Positions 1-11,599 of a DNA stretch of 64,000 bases are shown here, piece after piece. The translations under genes and the position numbers were made by a program. How positions within the stretch are numbered: position 1 is the stretch's first letter; each line of letters opens with the position of its first letter. The notes beneath the pieces were generated by a model. It was not told where the DNA came from, searched no databases, and was given only the letters and a program-made list of their open reading frames with translations. The DNA comes from Brassica napus. Taxonomy: Eukaryota > Streptophyta > Magnoliopsida > Brassicales > Brassicaceae. The DNA is taken from contig NC_063448.1 in NCBI RefSeq assembly GCF_020379485.1, forward strand, positions 45,021,218 through 45,085,217. Reading direction: 5' to 3'.

Positions 1-1504
1 CGGTTCGGTTTTCGGGTTTCGGATAATATGACCATGACTAATAGGGAGGTCGTAATATAAGGAGGTAAATCTTGTTCAAAATTTAATATCATTTTTTTCG
101 AATATACAGTTTGAATCAAATCCTATCAAGTTGTTATCGATTATTTGGTGTGGAAGTCAAGTTAGTGTAGATTTGATCAAATCTTTTCTCAATGACATCT
201 TTCAAATGTTCTTTTAGGTAAGGATTATATTTACAGAATTGGTAGATATGAATATTATTCAAATTCAAAAATACATATGATATCTAAGCTCTAATTTTAT
301 TAGAAGAAGACTTGTTAAAACGTAAAATAGTGAACATGAGATGATTGAAGTTTATATACTGACAATATTGTGTTCATAATGCCAGGTTTCTCTAAGTCTA
401 AGAAAGAATCAGCCAATTTGGAGCCAACTATTATCTATACGAAAATGAGATCGAATAAGAGTTACTGCATTGATAATCTAATTATGAAGCAAAGAGAATA
501 AAACATATTTATGTCTTCGTATGATAATGATGTTTGTAAGATATCAGAATCAATAGTATAAAAGGCGCCAAGTATCATCTATACGATAAGAGGTCCAATG
601 AGAGTTATTGTATAGATAAAAAAATTGTATATAACACTCGGTCTCGATTTAAATTAATTCGTGTCAATATATTGGTTTACTTTTAATAGATAACGGTTTA
701 ATTTTAGTTATCCGGTTTCATTTGTAATAGTAGCGTGTTATATAATAATTAAATTATAACAAATTTGAAATGGTCCATAAATAAAGCAGCTTTCTAACCG
801 ACTTCAAAGAGTCCAAAACTTAATGACAACTTTTATGGTAGATAAATTTAGGACTCTATTTTAATATAGTAGATGTTGTTAAAAAGAACGGAGAAACAGT
901 TATGAACAATTTTGTGGCGATTTGAAACATTGCTCATATTTGTGTGTTTTTAAACATCAGAAGTTCAGCAACTGTCTTTTAGAAATTTAATTTTGGATAC
1001 CTAAAACAACTCTAGAATATTATATAGATATATAAACTTGTAATTCTCAATATTTCTTATTGGAATTGTTCAAATTTAATACGTGGTAACAAATTTTTTT
1101 TTTTTTTTTTGAATAATATGTAAAACTTATTCAAAAAAAGTAGTTTTTACAGCCATGGTAACAAATTACAAAACAAAAAAAAAGCTTTGGGTTTGTAGGC
1201 CCTTGGAAAGGAAAGATGTACAGAATACGAAAATAACTTTGCTTTGCTTCCGATACAATGTCACTAGTCAACAACATGTTCATCTGAACGTACGTATATG
1301 TGTAAATTGTATGTGCGTAAGCGTAAATATCGATACTGTATGAACACAAATGAAGAAACAGATAAGATACTTTTATATTGAATATAAAATGGTGTTGTTA
1401 TATAACAATATCTTGAATCATACAAAAAAATATATATATCTTGAATCATACGTCGCGATGGGTGCAAGGCTCCTATCAAAAGTATTTTTTGAACTTTCAA
1501 GTCC
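1..1504. other. AT-rich intergenic sequence
   Basis: No gene is visible. The stretch around 575-760 resembles 42140-42310 (shared phrases such as the 'ataacactcggtct' block and the 'gtgttatataa' end), so it is probably an old dispersed repeat of unknown family. A poly-T run lies at 1098-1112. Short ORFs here lack any recognisable domain. Confidence 0.5.
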
Positions 1505-1653
1505 CACTACTAGAAAACAGCGGTATTATGACGGACATTCCGACGGAAAATGAAATCCTCGGAATTTCCCGAGGAATTTCCTCGGAATATACCGACGGAA
1601 TTCCGAGGAAACATCAATCCGTCGGAATATTCCGAGGAAATTCCGACGAACTA

Positions 1654-2225
1654 GTGATCGATCGATGCGTTTTTGGACATATACCCATCGATCGATCACA
1701 TTGTTAAGCTTTGGTCCATCTTAGTGATCGATCGATGCGTTTTTGGACATAAATCCATCGATCGATCCGTTTATAAAAAAACATTCGAGATTTTAAAACC
1801 CCAAACACTAGTTCCTCGGAATATTCCGAGGAAATTCCGAGGAACACTTGATATCCTCGATCAATCGATGGGATAATCTCATCGATCGATCACATTGTTA
1901 CGCTTTGGTCCATCTTAGTGATCGATCGATGCGTTTTTGGACATAAATCCATCGATCGATCCGTTTATAAAAAAACATTCGAGATTTTGAAACCCCAAAC
2001 ACTAGTTCCTCGGAATTTCCTCCTCGGAATATTCCGAGGAAATTCCGAGGAACACTTGATATCCTCGATCGATCGATGGGATAATCTCATCGATCGATCA
2101 CATTGTTACGCTTTGGTCCATCTTAGTGATCGATCGATGCGTTTTTGGACATATATCCATCAATCGATCCGTTTAAAAAAAAATTGACGTTTTGAAACCC
2201 CAAACACTAGTTCCTCGGAATATTT
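1654..2225. repeat. Tandem ~200 bp repeat with ATCGATCGAT palindromes
   Basis: Units begin with GTGATCGATCGATGCG at 1654, 1724, 1918 and 2126, giving spacings of 70, 194 and 208 bp. Full units carry two palindromic ATCGATCGAT blocks, then a block with AAACCCCAAACACTAG followed by TTCCGAGG motifs. A partial further unit lies at 2603-2675. The array is internal to the family A CACTA element. Confidence 0.8.
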
Positions 2226-3199
2226 CGACGGAATTCCGAGGAAGAAAAGGGTTTCCTCGGAATTCCTTCGGAATATTCCGAGAAAATTCCGAGGAAATAG
2301 GGTTTTTAAACCGAAAACAACGTTTTTGCGGTTTGAATAACACCTATATAACCCTTATTAAGTGTCTTACGTTCATTATGAAGTCAAAAATTTGTTCCTT
2401 ACCCTATAATAAACACTTTTCCGATTGTATGAACGAAATCCCCACAACATAAGAGAAACACTTATACACTTTAAAGAACGGTAAAGGGAATACTTACAAT
2501 TCGTTTTGAAATTTGTTATTTCATGGTTTATGCTCATCTATACAAAGAATCCTCAATGGTATGCATTACAATTGTATAAGAAATGAAATACGGCAAAACA
2601 AATTGATGTTTTGAAACCCCAAACACTAGTTCCTCGGTATTTCCTCGGAATATTCCGAGGAAATTCCGAGGAACAATATAAATTAATAGAAATACATGCA
2701 CAGGATATTCTTTTTCCTCGAATTAATGAAAATATTCCGAGGAAATTCCGACGGATATTTAAGTGGCCGTCGGAATTTCCTCGGAATATTTTCATTTAAC
2801 CGGGCAAACAAGCCGCCAAATATTTTGGGAAAATTGAAATTGAAAATACTGAGGGAATTCCGACGGAAAATATCCGTCGGACCCAAGGTTTTATAAACTC
2901 GAAACGCATCTTCTTTCCCATTTCTCTCTTCTTCCTCTCCGGCGATCTCTCTCTCCTTCCGGCGTTCTCCACCTTCTCTCGTGACGATCTCTCCGGCGAA
3001 TCCTTTCCATTCCCTTACAAATCATGTAAGGACCCTATCCCACTCTCTTAGGTCCTATTTGTTAGGTTTTTAAGTAGATTTGATGATTTTAGAAGGTTTT
3101 TGATAGATTTTTGTTAGGGTGATTGGGTAGGATTGTGATTTGTTGTGTAATAGGTTTAGAATTGTGATTTGGTTGTGTTGAATTGATTTAGAACTTTTT

Positions 3200-3800
3200 T
3201 TATAAATTGTTCATTATTTTTGTATTTACAAAACGTTTTTTCTATATAAATTCGATTTTACAAAACGTTTTTTGTATATAAATTCAATTTTTGGATTTAT
3301 AAAAGATGATTTCATATTTATAAAAATATTTATATTTATTAAAACTAATTTTTTATTTATAAAACATTTTTTTGATTTATAAACACTATTTTTTTTATTT
3401 TTGTATTTATAAAACCTATTTTTAAATATACAAACCGTTCTTTGTATATAAATTCGATTTTTGGATTTATAAAAGATGATTTCATATTTTAAAATTAATT
3501 TTGTATTTATAAAATATTTTTTTATTTATAAACACTATTTTATTATTTTTTGTATTTATAAAAAACTATTTTGTATTTATAAAAAGATGATTTCATATCT
3601 ATAAAAATATTTATATTTATAAAACTAATTTTGTATTTATAAAACATTTTTTGATTTATAAACACTATTTTATTATTTTTTGTATTTATAAAAACTATTT
3701 TGTATTTATAAAAAGATGATTTCATATTTATTAAAACTAATTTTGTATTTATAAAACATTTTTTTATTTATAAAAACTATTTTATTATTTTTTGTATATT
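3200..3800. repeat. AT-rich degenerate tandem repeat
   Basis: Reiterated phrases of the type TTTGTATTTATAAAA, AGATGATTTCATATTTAT and TTTATAAACACTATTTT recur with a loose period of about 130 bp. The short ORFs across it, which read as Lys/Tyr/Ile-rich peptides, are products of the repeat and not genes. Confidence 0.75.
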
Positions 3801-4163
3801 AAATATGTTTTCTATTTCAATTTTAATTTTATATTTTCGAATTTCAATTTAAAAAAATAAATTTATAATTTTTTTTTTAATTTTGGAAATATTCCGAGGA
3901 AGTTTATCCCTCGGAATATTCCGACGACATCTTCTTCAGAATATTCCGAGGAATTTCCGACGAACTTGTGGTCCTCGGAAATTCCGAGGAAATAGGGTTT
4001 CCTCGGAATTCCGTCGGAAATTTCCGAGGGATTTCCGAAGAAAGATGAATTTCCGAGGAATTATTTCCGAGAACTTTTTTCGTCGGTATGTCGTCGGAAT
4101 AGCGTTATTTCGACGACATACCGACGATTTTTTTCCTCAGTATGCCGCTGTTTTCTTGTAGTG

Positions 4164-4478
4164 TTCCCACCTTCTTTCAGTTCATGTGTTCAGCTTTTCT
4201 TTCATGTCCTCTGTTCGACACATGTCCTTCCATATCTTTGTCTTTCTTAGTGTTAATGAAGCTTAGAAGTTAATTAATTACACAATTTAATTCCATACTG
4301 TTAGTGGATTTATCTATTGTTCATTAGTCCTTCATCTAGATCATACAGTTGTTCCTCACACGACATTCTCTTAACTTTATTATGATCTTAATTGAACTAG
4401 TGCCGTTTATACATGTTTTACATAAGCGACTATATTACAAACTTTATTAGCAGGTTAATTTAATTCAGATCAAATGCG
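4164..4478. other. Spacer between two CACTA elements
   Basis: About 315 bp of ordinary unique-looking sequence separates the right end of the small CACTA element from the left end of the large one. No gene or repeat is recognised in it. Confidence 0.5.
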
Positions 4479-4504
4479 CACTACAAGAAAACATATTTTT
4501 TACT

Positions 4505-4860
4505 AAGGCAGTATTTGTTGTAAATTCGTCGTAAACGGGGTGTTACGACGAATTAACGTCGAAAGACGTTTCGTTGTTAAACGTCTGTCGTAACGGAGGT
4601 TTCGTCGTAAACGACTCGTTACGTTTACGACGAAATATATTCCTCGTAAAGCGCAGGGAAAGGATTCGTCGTAAACGCCACGTAAGAATTCGTCGTAAAG
4701 CCCACGTAATTGTTTCGATGTAAAGCAAACGTAAATACTTTCGTTGTAAATCACTCGTAAACATTTCGATGTAAAATCCTCGTAAATATTTTGATGTTAA
4801 TCACTCGTAAACATTCGACGTAAACTCCATGTAATGTTTACGAGGAGTTTACATCGTTTC
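4505..4860. repeat. CACTA copy 1 subterminal repeats, gene-2 side
   Basis: About twenty short motifs of the TTCGTCGTAAA / ACGACGAAA / TTCGATGTAAA type occur in both orientations. In En/Spm elements such subterminal repeats bind the TNPA-like protein and are needed for transposition; that role is inferred here from the family. Confidence 0.75.
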
Positions 4861-5024
4861 TTATTATATTATTATTAATTAGTATATAATAGATTTTTAA
4901 TTTATATTTAATATTCAGAATTTAAAATAATTTAAATTTTAAAACAAAATATGAAATTGGAAAACATATTTTTAAAAAGTCATACAATAATATTTAAATT
5001 CATAATACAAACAGAAAAAAAAAA

Positions 5025-6669
5025 CTACATATTGTCGAAGTAGTTGGTGGGGTTGCTCGGCTGTTGACGGGTTGGATCGGACTCTTGGGGATCTCGTGGT
5101 GGCATTCCAAGAGCGGCTCGTCTCTCACTCAACATTCTCTGCATAACCGGGTTTCCCACGGCCATCACGTCTAGCAAATCCTCAAGAGAGTCTAAACGAA
5201 CCTGCTGGCTATCCATTTGAGCCTTCTGGCTATCCATTTGAGCCTTCATCTGAGCAGTCTCTTCATCCCGTCTCGAAGTGTATGACGAAGTTGCCCTTGC
5301 AACTTCGTTAACAGAGCCTATACCGACTATCCGTCCCTTCTTTTTAGGAGCCACCTATAAAATCAAAACATATATTAATATAGTTAATTATGTTAAAATA
5401 TTTAAAATAATGTAAACTAAAATTTTAAGTTACCTCTTCGAAGATTCTGTCGACCTCTTGGTGGACAATGTGACTGGTAATCCATCGGGAGACTCCTGGG
5501 TTAGTTGCGTCTCCCGTTCTTCAATCCGACCAGCCACTGTTCGGAAGAGTTTCTCAGATGCAGGATCCACAAAAACTCCGTCGGATGTGGCGTGAGTCAT
5601 CTTGAATAGGTCAGACAGAGAAGGTAAGACTCCCGTCTTCTCGAACTACAAAAAAAAATTAAATTAAATATTATAAATTATATTAATTGAATATTTTAAA
5701 ATATATATTTAAAACAAAACTTACAGCTTCTAGACGGACTCCTGCATGAGGTTTTTGTCCGGTTCTGTGAAGCATGGGCAAATGACCATCTTTATCCTTC
5801 GTCCTTCGAGAAGCCGAGCACGAATTGGCCTTTCTGATCGAAGAGGGGTGCTCCCAATAGGCGATGAGGCCATCCCACACATCCGTCGTGAGCTCAGTGG
5901 GCTTTCCCTCATACCCGTAGATCTCCCACTTGTCCTTCCAATCAGAGACTGTGTTGCAGAGGCGTATCTTTGCCTTTGCAACGAATTCCGCCTTCACCCT
6001 CTCGGTGATTCCCAAAGACCAATGCCACTTTTGCTGAAACATAAAAATTTTGAAAAAATTACAATTAATAATAAATATTAAAATATATATATATATTTAA
6101 AAGTGAAAATTTAATTAAATTTAAAAATCTTACCGCAAAACATTTAAACCACGTGATCTTAACGTGATTTGGTGTCTTGCTCCAGTTCGGGTATGCCCCG
6201 TCGTAGTAACCCTTAATCGTCGCCGAAACGCTCCGGCTAACACGGTTGTTAGCCCCAAACCTGAAAAAAAACAATTTAACCGTTACAAAATAAAAATTAA
6301 TTAAATTTTAAAGTAATAAAAATTAATAACTTACCAATAAGTTCCTCGGGGTCTATCGGGGTCTAGAACATCCAAACCCTCCCGTCCAGGCTGGGCAAGC
6401 AAATCCTCCACCGTATATCTCGCGAAGGGAGCATATGAAGGCACACGCAAATCCGGATGAACTGCACCTTCTGGGACAGGCTCAGGTGCAGCCGCTGGAG
6501 GAGGAGGTGGAGGCATCTGCGGTGGAAGAGGAGGACTCGAAAAAACTCTCTGAGAAGTCTGAGAGTCTGGAACTGCATCGGAAGACGATGGACCGGAAGA
6601 AGATGTACCGGAACCATCGCCAAACAACTGGGCATAAGTAGGTGCTGCTGGTTTCCTTCTAGGAGCCAT
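5025..6669 (-). pseudogene. CACTA second gene, Transposase_24-like (copy 1)
   Basis: Five exons can be traced on the minus strand. They are 6669-6335 (starts MAPRRKPAAPTY, Ser- and Pro-rich, ends in a conserved RYTVEDLL...GLDVLDP block), about 6261-6134 (FGANNRVSRSVSATIKGYY...NHVKITWFKCFA), 6033-5725 (QKWHWSLG...CNTVSDWKDKWE), 5646-5433, and 5354-5025 (MAPKKKGR..., a Gln/Met-rich coiled-coil-like tail ending PTNYFDNM). The order and motifs match the plant Ptta/En/Spm Transposase_24 family, the accessory TNPA-like product of CACTA elements. Compared with copy 2, exon 4 lacks one base near 5458 (CTTGGTGG against CTTCGGTGG). This shifts the frame before the last exon, so the protein is probably disrupted late. 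Splice sites look intact. Confidence 0.75.
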
Positions 6670-6944
6670 CTAAAAAAAAATTAAATAAATTTAATCAATT
6701 ATGACGACATAATTAAAAAATTATTCCGTTACCTAACTAATCACCTAAACTATAGGATTCCGTCATCTAACTAATCACCTAAACTAATTATCTAAATAAT
6801 CACCTAAACTAATTACCTAACTAATTAATAACCTAAACTAACTTTAAAAAAAAAAAAAAAAGGAGAGAAGAGAATGTACCTTAGGGAGAGGAGAGGAGTT
6901 TAGGAGGAATGGACGAGGCAGCCTCGTCTCGGCGAAGTTACCAG

Positions 6945-7100
6945 GCCTTCGTTTTTCGATTTACGACGAAATTACGTCGAAACATCGGTTTACGACGAAT
7001 TTACAAGGCCCACGTTTACGACGAAGTTACCAGGCCCGCGTTTTTCCATTTACGACGAAATTACGAGGAAACATCGGTTTACGACGATTTTACAACGCTT
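6945..7100. repeat. Internal subterminal-type repeat cluster, copy 1
   Basis: TTTACGACGAAATTACG-type motifs, the same as in the element's ends, are clustered between the two transposon genes, upstream of the second gene's start at 6669. The homologous position in copy 2 (31115-31375) is also occupied and has expanded. Confidence 0.7.
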
Positions 7101-7399
7101 AACCCTAAACACCGAGAATTAAATCCCTAAACCCCAAAGTCACATATCATCTAACATCATATCTCTTCTTCTCTACTACTTTGTGCTCTTTCTCCAACAT
7201 AAACTCTAAAACCCTAAAACTCCAAATAAGTTTTTTAAAATTAACACAAATACATATTATATAAAACAACATTTGTTACACATACATTAAGATGGTAAAA
7301 AAACAATATTTCTTTAAACATACGTTACAATAGAGAAATACAACATCAGAGACATATATTACATCACTCTAAATCGTTTTCGTTCTCATCAATATTACA

Positions 7400-10300
7400 T
7401 CACTCTAAATCGTTTTCGTTCTCATCACTATCATTACAATCATCATCGTCGCTTCTCTCGAACTCGTCTTCACGTGCTTCATCTGTCGCATCTTCGGGAA
7501 TATCTTCATATTGAAAGTTTTGCGGGTCGATCAAAAGGATTTCATCAGTTGGTTGTTCTGGTACCTCAACTTCATTGATAGCGTCTTCTTCTTGCAAGGG
7601 CGGTTCTTCTCCAGCGACAATGCGTCCACGAGGTGTAATTTTGATAGCAGCTAACCAGTTTATCCCGGAAGTTCGAAGCCGAGGATAAGGAAGGAAGCTT
7701 ACTTGCTCGGCTTGTGAAGCTAAAATGAAAGGCTCAAATTTGTTGTATCTTCTCCCAAAATTGACATCCACAACACCAAATTTGTTATACCGAATCCCTC
7801 GGTTCACAACAGGATCGAACCATTCACATTTGAAGAGGACGCATTTTAGCTTCAATAACCCCGAAAATTCCACTTCAATAATCTCCTGCAAGATCCCGTA
7901 AAAGTCCGTTTCACCTTTCACACATATTCCGTAGTTACTCGTTGCCCGATGTCTCCCATACTCGTATGTGTGAAAGGTAAATCCTCGTGTGAAATACATA
8001 GGTGATGTGGTGACCTTTGCAACTGGACCTTGAACCAATTCGTGAAACCATACGGGATAATAAGGATCGTCATAATCAACCTGCCAAAAGCAGTTATTCT
8101 TAATTAATATTGAAGTATCAAAACACTTACTTAATTAATCAATGTATGAGATATATTACGTACCTGTGATTTTAACCACTTGACAAAGTGCTTATCTTTA
8201 CGTGTGTCCACATCAGTTGCAGATATTCCTGGTATTGCTTCTTCAACTTGAGATACAAACATGCTGCAAATTAAACAAATAATCAAGTCATACATAATTA
8301 ACTGCAATTCATATAATTAACATTCACAAAAATATTTACCTTTCAAAGTAACGGGTCACTGCATCCTCGCAGTTGAGCAGAATATAAGTGTGGGCACTAT
8401 GTTTATCCTCTTCACATGACCACCATACTTCTTTCGTTTTACCACCAAACCGTGCAATTTCGCAGAAAATGTCAGGAACACCATCAATTGGATATGATGT
8501 CGGTACTCCACCATCATCATATCTTCTAGGAACTCTTTTCCTCGTACGAACAGTTGGAGCAAAGTAGTATGATGTGAAGTTAGATGTTTCGGCTGTCAAA
8601 CTTCCCGCAACTATTGAACCTTCCACCTTTGCAAGATTTCTTGCTTTCCCCTTCAAATGTTTCATCTGTCGCTCATACGGATACATCCATCCGTTGTGAA
8701 CAGGTCCACGAAGCAATGCTTCATACGGTAGGTGGACAACTAGATGCTCCATGACGTCAAAAAATGAAGGAGGAAATATCTTCTCCAGGTTGCACAATAT
8801 GATCGGAATGTTATGATGAAGTTGTTCGATGACTTCTTCCTTGAACGTACGTGTGCTGAGATCTCTGAAAAAAGCGCCGATGGCTGTATATTGCAAAAGT
8901 AATCAAATTAATAACATTTCATAACATATGTATATATATTAACGTTTTATAATTACCTGCAAGTGCTTCATGGACATTTGCTGGAAGGAGCTCCGCAAAA
9001 GCAAATGGAAGTAGTCGTTGCATAAACACATGACAATCATGACTCTTCATTCCGGAGAACTTTTGACCTCGTTCAACACATCTTGACAGATTTGAAACAT
9101 AACCATGAGGAAACTTAACTTCTGATGCAACCCAGTCAAACAAGGTTGTTTTGGCTTCTGATGACAACCGGAAGATGGGAACATGAACATTTTCATTGCT
9201 CTTGATATGTAACTCACTTCTTGAGCAAATATCAGGTAAGTCCATCCTTGACTTTTTGTTATCTTTTGTCTTCCCAGGGACGTTAAGTAATGTATTCATG
9301 ATGTTCTCAAAAAAGTTCTTCTCAAAGAGAAGATCCTTCCAATAGGGTAGCTCCCAAAATATACTCTTCTTATGCCAATTGTGAGACACACCATATCCAT
9401 CAGGCATATTTCCAGGAACATGCCAATTTCCTCCAACTTTAATTGTTTCCTAAGCTCCGTAATAATCAATGTCTGCTTCGATCTGCTGGCCGGTGAGATA
9501 TGGAGGAGGACCATCTCTGACAATTTTTTTGTGCCGAAACAATGTCTTATTTCTTCTGTACGGATGGGCAAGTGGAAGAAAGCGACGATGACAGTCAAAC
9601 CAACAACTCTTCCTACCATTCTTCAGTTGAAAAGCATCCGTCGATCCAAGACAATATGGACAAGATAATCTTCCATGTGTTGTCCAGCCAGACAACATCC
9701 CATAAGCAGGGAAATCACTTATCGTCCACAGCAGAACTGCTCGCATCGTAAAATTGTTTTTCAAGGAACAATCGTACGTCCTCACCCCTTCTGACCACAA
9801 TTGCTTTAGCTCTTCTATCAACGGTTGAAGAAAAACATCAAGAGACCGTTTTGGATGCTTCGGCCCAGGGATTAATATGGTCAAAAATAGAAATTCTTGT
9901 TCCATGCACATATCCGGCGGTAAATTGTACGGCGTAAGAATGACTGGCCACAAAGAATATTGTCTACCAGACATTCCAAATGGACTAAATCCATCGGTGC
10001 ATAACCCAAGATAGACATTCCGAATATTTGTAGCAAAATCTGCGTGTACCTTGTTGAAATGTTTCCACGCTCTTGCGTCTGATGGATGTGCAACCTCACC
10101 ATCTCTCTGGACATGTTCCGCATGCCACCTCATCGATGCAGCAGTCCTCTCAGATTGATATAATCTTTTCAATCTGTCTGTAATTGGTAGGTACCACATC
10201 CTTTGGTACGGTACCCTATTCCTCCCACGGCCTTGCGGTTTGAATCGTGGTTTTTTGCAGAATCGACACTCTTCTAACTTGTCATCTTCTTTCCAGTAGA

Positions 10301-11066
10301 TCATGCAGTTGTCGATGCAAACATCAATCATCTCCGAAGGCAACCCAAGACTATAAACCAATTTCTGAATCTCATAATAAGATTCAGCAGACACGTTGTC
10401 TTCTGGCAAATACTCTTTAAACAACTCCGCCCATGCATCCATGCAATTCTCAGGTAAATTATGATCCGTTTTAATATTCATCATCCTAGCTGCTAGAGAC
10501 AATTTAGAGAGACCTTCTCTACAACCAGTGTAGATTGGTTGATTTGCAGCATCTAGCATTTCATAAAACCTTTTTGCATCCAAATTAGGTTCTTCTACAT
10601 TTCCAGTTCCATCAGCTATTGTTGTAGTTGTTTCTAAAAATGCATCACTAATCATATCTTGAACCCTATCATGATCTACCATCTGCTCATGATCTTGATG
10701 ATAATTATATTCATTATGCAAATGATTCGGTTCTTCACTATGATGACCATCCTCAAAATTATTATTACTACTACTAGCTTCATTTCCCCCATAACCCTCT
10801 CCATGTTGATACCAAATGTAGTACTGTGGTGTAAATCCTCTGTTTACTAAATGCTTCCATACAGTTTCACTACGTGCAAATTTTGAATTCTTGCATTTCC
10901 GACAGGGGCAGAACATCTTACCGCTTTCCTGTGTGATCGGTGTACAGCCCGCCTGGTGCATGAATGTCTCTAGCCCGCTCAGAAATGCGTTCGTCACCCT
11001 CCCGTCGGAATCTTTGTGCAAATACATCCAACTCCGTAACTCGTAAATACTACCGCCACCGGCCAT
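7400..11066 (-). pseudogene. TNP2-type CACTA transposase (copy 1)
   Basis: Translation starts at MAGGGSIYELRSWMY (ATG at 11066). It gives an N-terminal transposase-associated domain with paired cysteines (GKMFCPCRKCKN), then the Transposase_21 (tnp2) domain with the LCTDGFSPFG motif near residue 357. DUF4218-like (PPSFFDVMEHL, exon about 8340-8886) and DUF4216-like (GICVKGETDFYGIL...KCEWFDP, 7400-8081) regions follow after three short introns (near 8890-8955, 8265-8340 and 8082-8162). Two lesions are visible. One is an in-frame TAG at 9450-9452, where copy 2 has CAA. The other is an in-frame 27-bp deletion at 9324/9325 that removes the LHHNLDVMHI stretch retained by copy 2. That stretch is conserved in the family and probably includes a catalytic aspartate. 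The rest of the frame is open, so inactivation looks recent. Confidence 0.85.
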
Positions 11067-11219
11067 TTTTTTCTTAGATTTTTTTTTGAAATTTTTTTTT
11101 TCTGATTTTTTTTTCTGATTTTTTTTTCTCCCGTTTGTGTGTTGTGAGGAAGAGAGTTGTGGGAAATGACATATATATAGAGAAATTTTTGAGTTGGGTA
11201 GTTGAAATATAACAACGAT

Positions 11220-11560
11220 TTTACAAGGAATATTTTACATGGATTTTACATGGTTTTAACATATTATTTACAACGACTTTACGACGAAATTAGGTAAGTT
11301 AAAGCACATTGAATATACGTTTTCACCTAAATATAACGGTAACATGCTTCGTTGTAATGTCGATGTAATGATTACGACGTATTTCTCATTCGACGTACAT
11401 TCGTCGTAAACTTACATGGAGTTTACGACGAAATCAGTTCGTCGTAAATTTACATGGCGTTTACGACGAAACTTAGATTCCTCGTAATTTCGTTGTAAAG
11501 ACCATGTAAATTTACGACGAAATATTTTCATCGTAAATGTTCGTTGTTATGGGCACGTTT
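11220..11560. repeat. CACTA copy 1 subterminal repeats, transposase side
   Basis: A dense set of TTTACGACGAAAT, TTACATGG and TCGTCGTAAA motifs lies between the transposase start and the right terminus. The terminal unit itself is duplicated (see findings). Confidence 0.75.
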
Positions 11561-11599
11561 TGTTGTAGTGGTTTATTATGGGCACGTTTTCTTGCAGTG

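Larger units (their letters stand above)
1505..4163. mobile_element. Non-autonomous CACTA element (family A)
   Basis: The left end reads CACTACTAGAAAACAGCGG and the right end is its near-perfect inverse, CCGCTGTTTTCTTGTAGTG. These are the CACTA-type terminal inverted repeats of the En/Spm superfamily. The flanking triplets are TCC and TTC, which would be a 3-bp target duplication with one mismatch. Both subterminal regions (1515-2880 and 3885-4140) are packed with the short motif TTCCGAGGAAATTCCGA and its variants in both orientations, as expected of transposase-binding subterminal repeats. No transposase gene is present. The interior holds roughly 200-bp tandem units (1654-2225), a stretch that looks like a gene 5' region (2890-3030), and an AT-rich array (3200-3800). 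Confidence 0.8.
4479..11599 (-). mobile_element. Two-gene CACTA (En/Spm) transposon, copy 1
   Basis: The element begins CACTACAAGAAAACA at 4479 and ends TTTTCTTGCAGTG at 11599. It is flanked by a perfect 3-bp duplication, GCG (4476-4478 and 11600-11602). On the minus strand it carries a TNP2-type transposase gene (7400-11066) and a second, Transposase_24-type gene (5025-6669), the usual pair for plant CACTA elements. Subterminal arrays of TTTACGACGAAA/TTTACATGG-type motifs occupy 4505-4860 and 11220-11560. A third such cluster lies between the two genes (6945-7100). The 7.1 kb length is nearly full size. It is an inverted relative of copy 2 at 26640-33841. Both genes carry inactivating changes, so it is probably not autonomous now. 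Confidence 0.93.

Noticed and set aside
1654..2225. CRISPR-like array because of regularly spaced repeats
   Set aside because: Units are ~200 bp with no unique spacers, inside a plant transposon; spacing is uneven and this is eukaryotic DNA.
3543..3725. Lys/Tyr/Ile-rich ORF
   Set aside because: It is produced by an AT-rich tandem repeat, not by a gene.
9372..9751. Plus-strand ORFs of 69-98 codons across the copy 1 transposase
   Set aside because: They are antisense shadows of the TNP2 exon; they follow its conserved regions and have no domain of their own.
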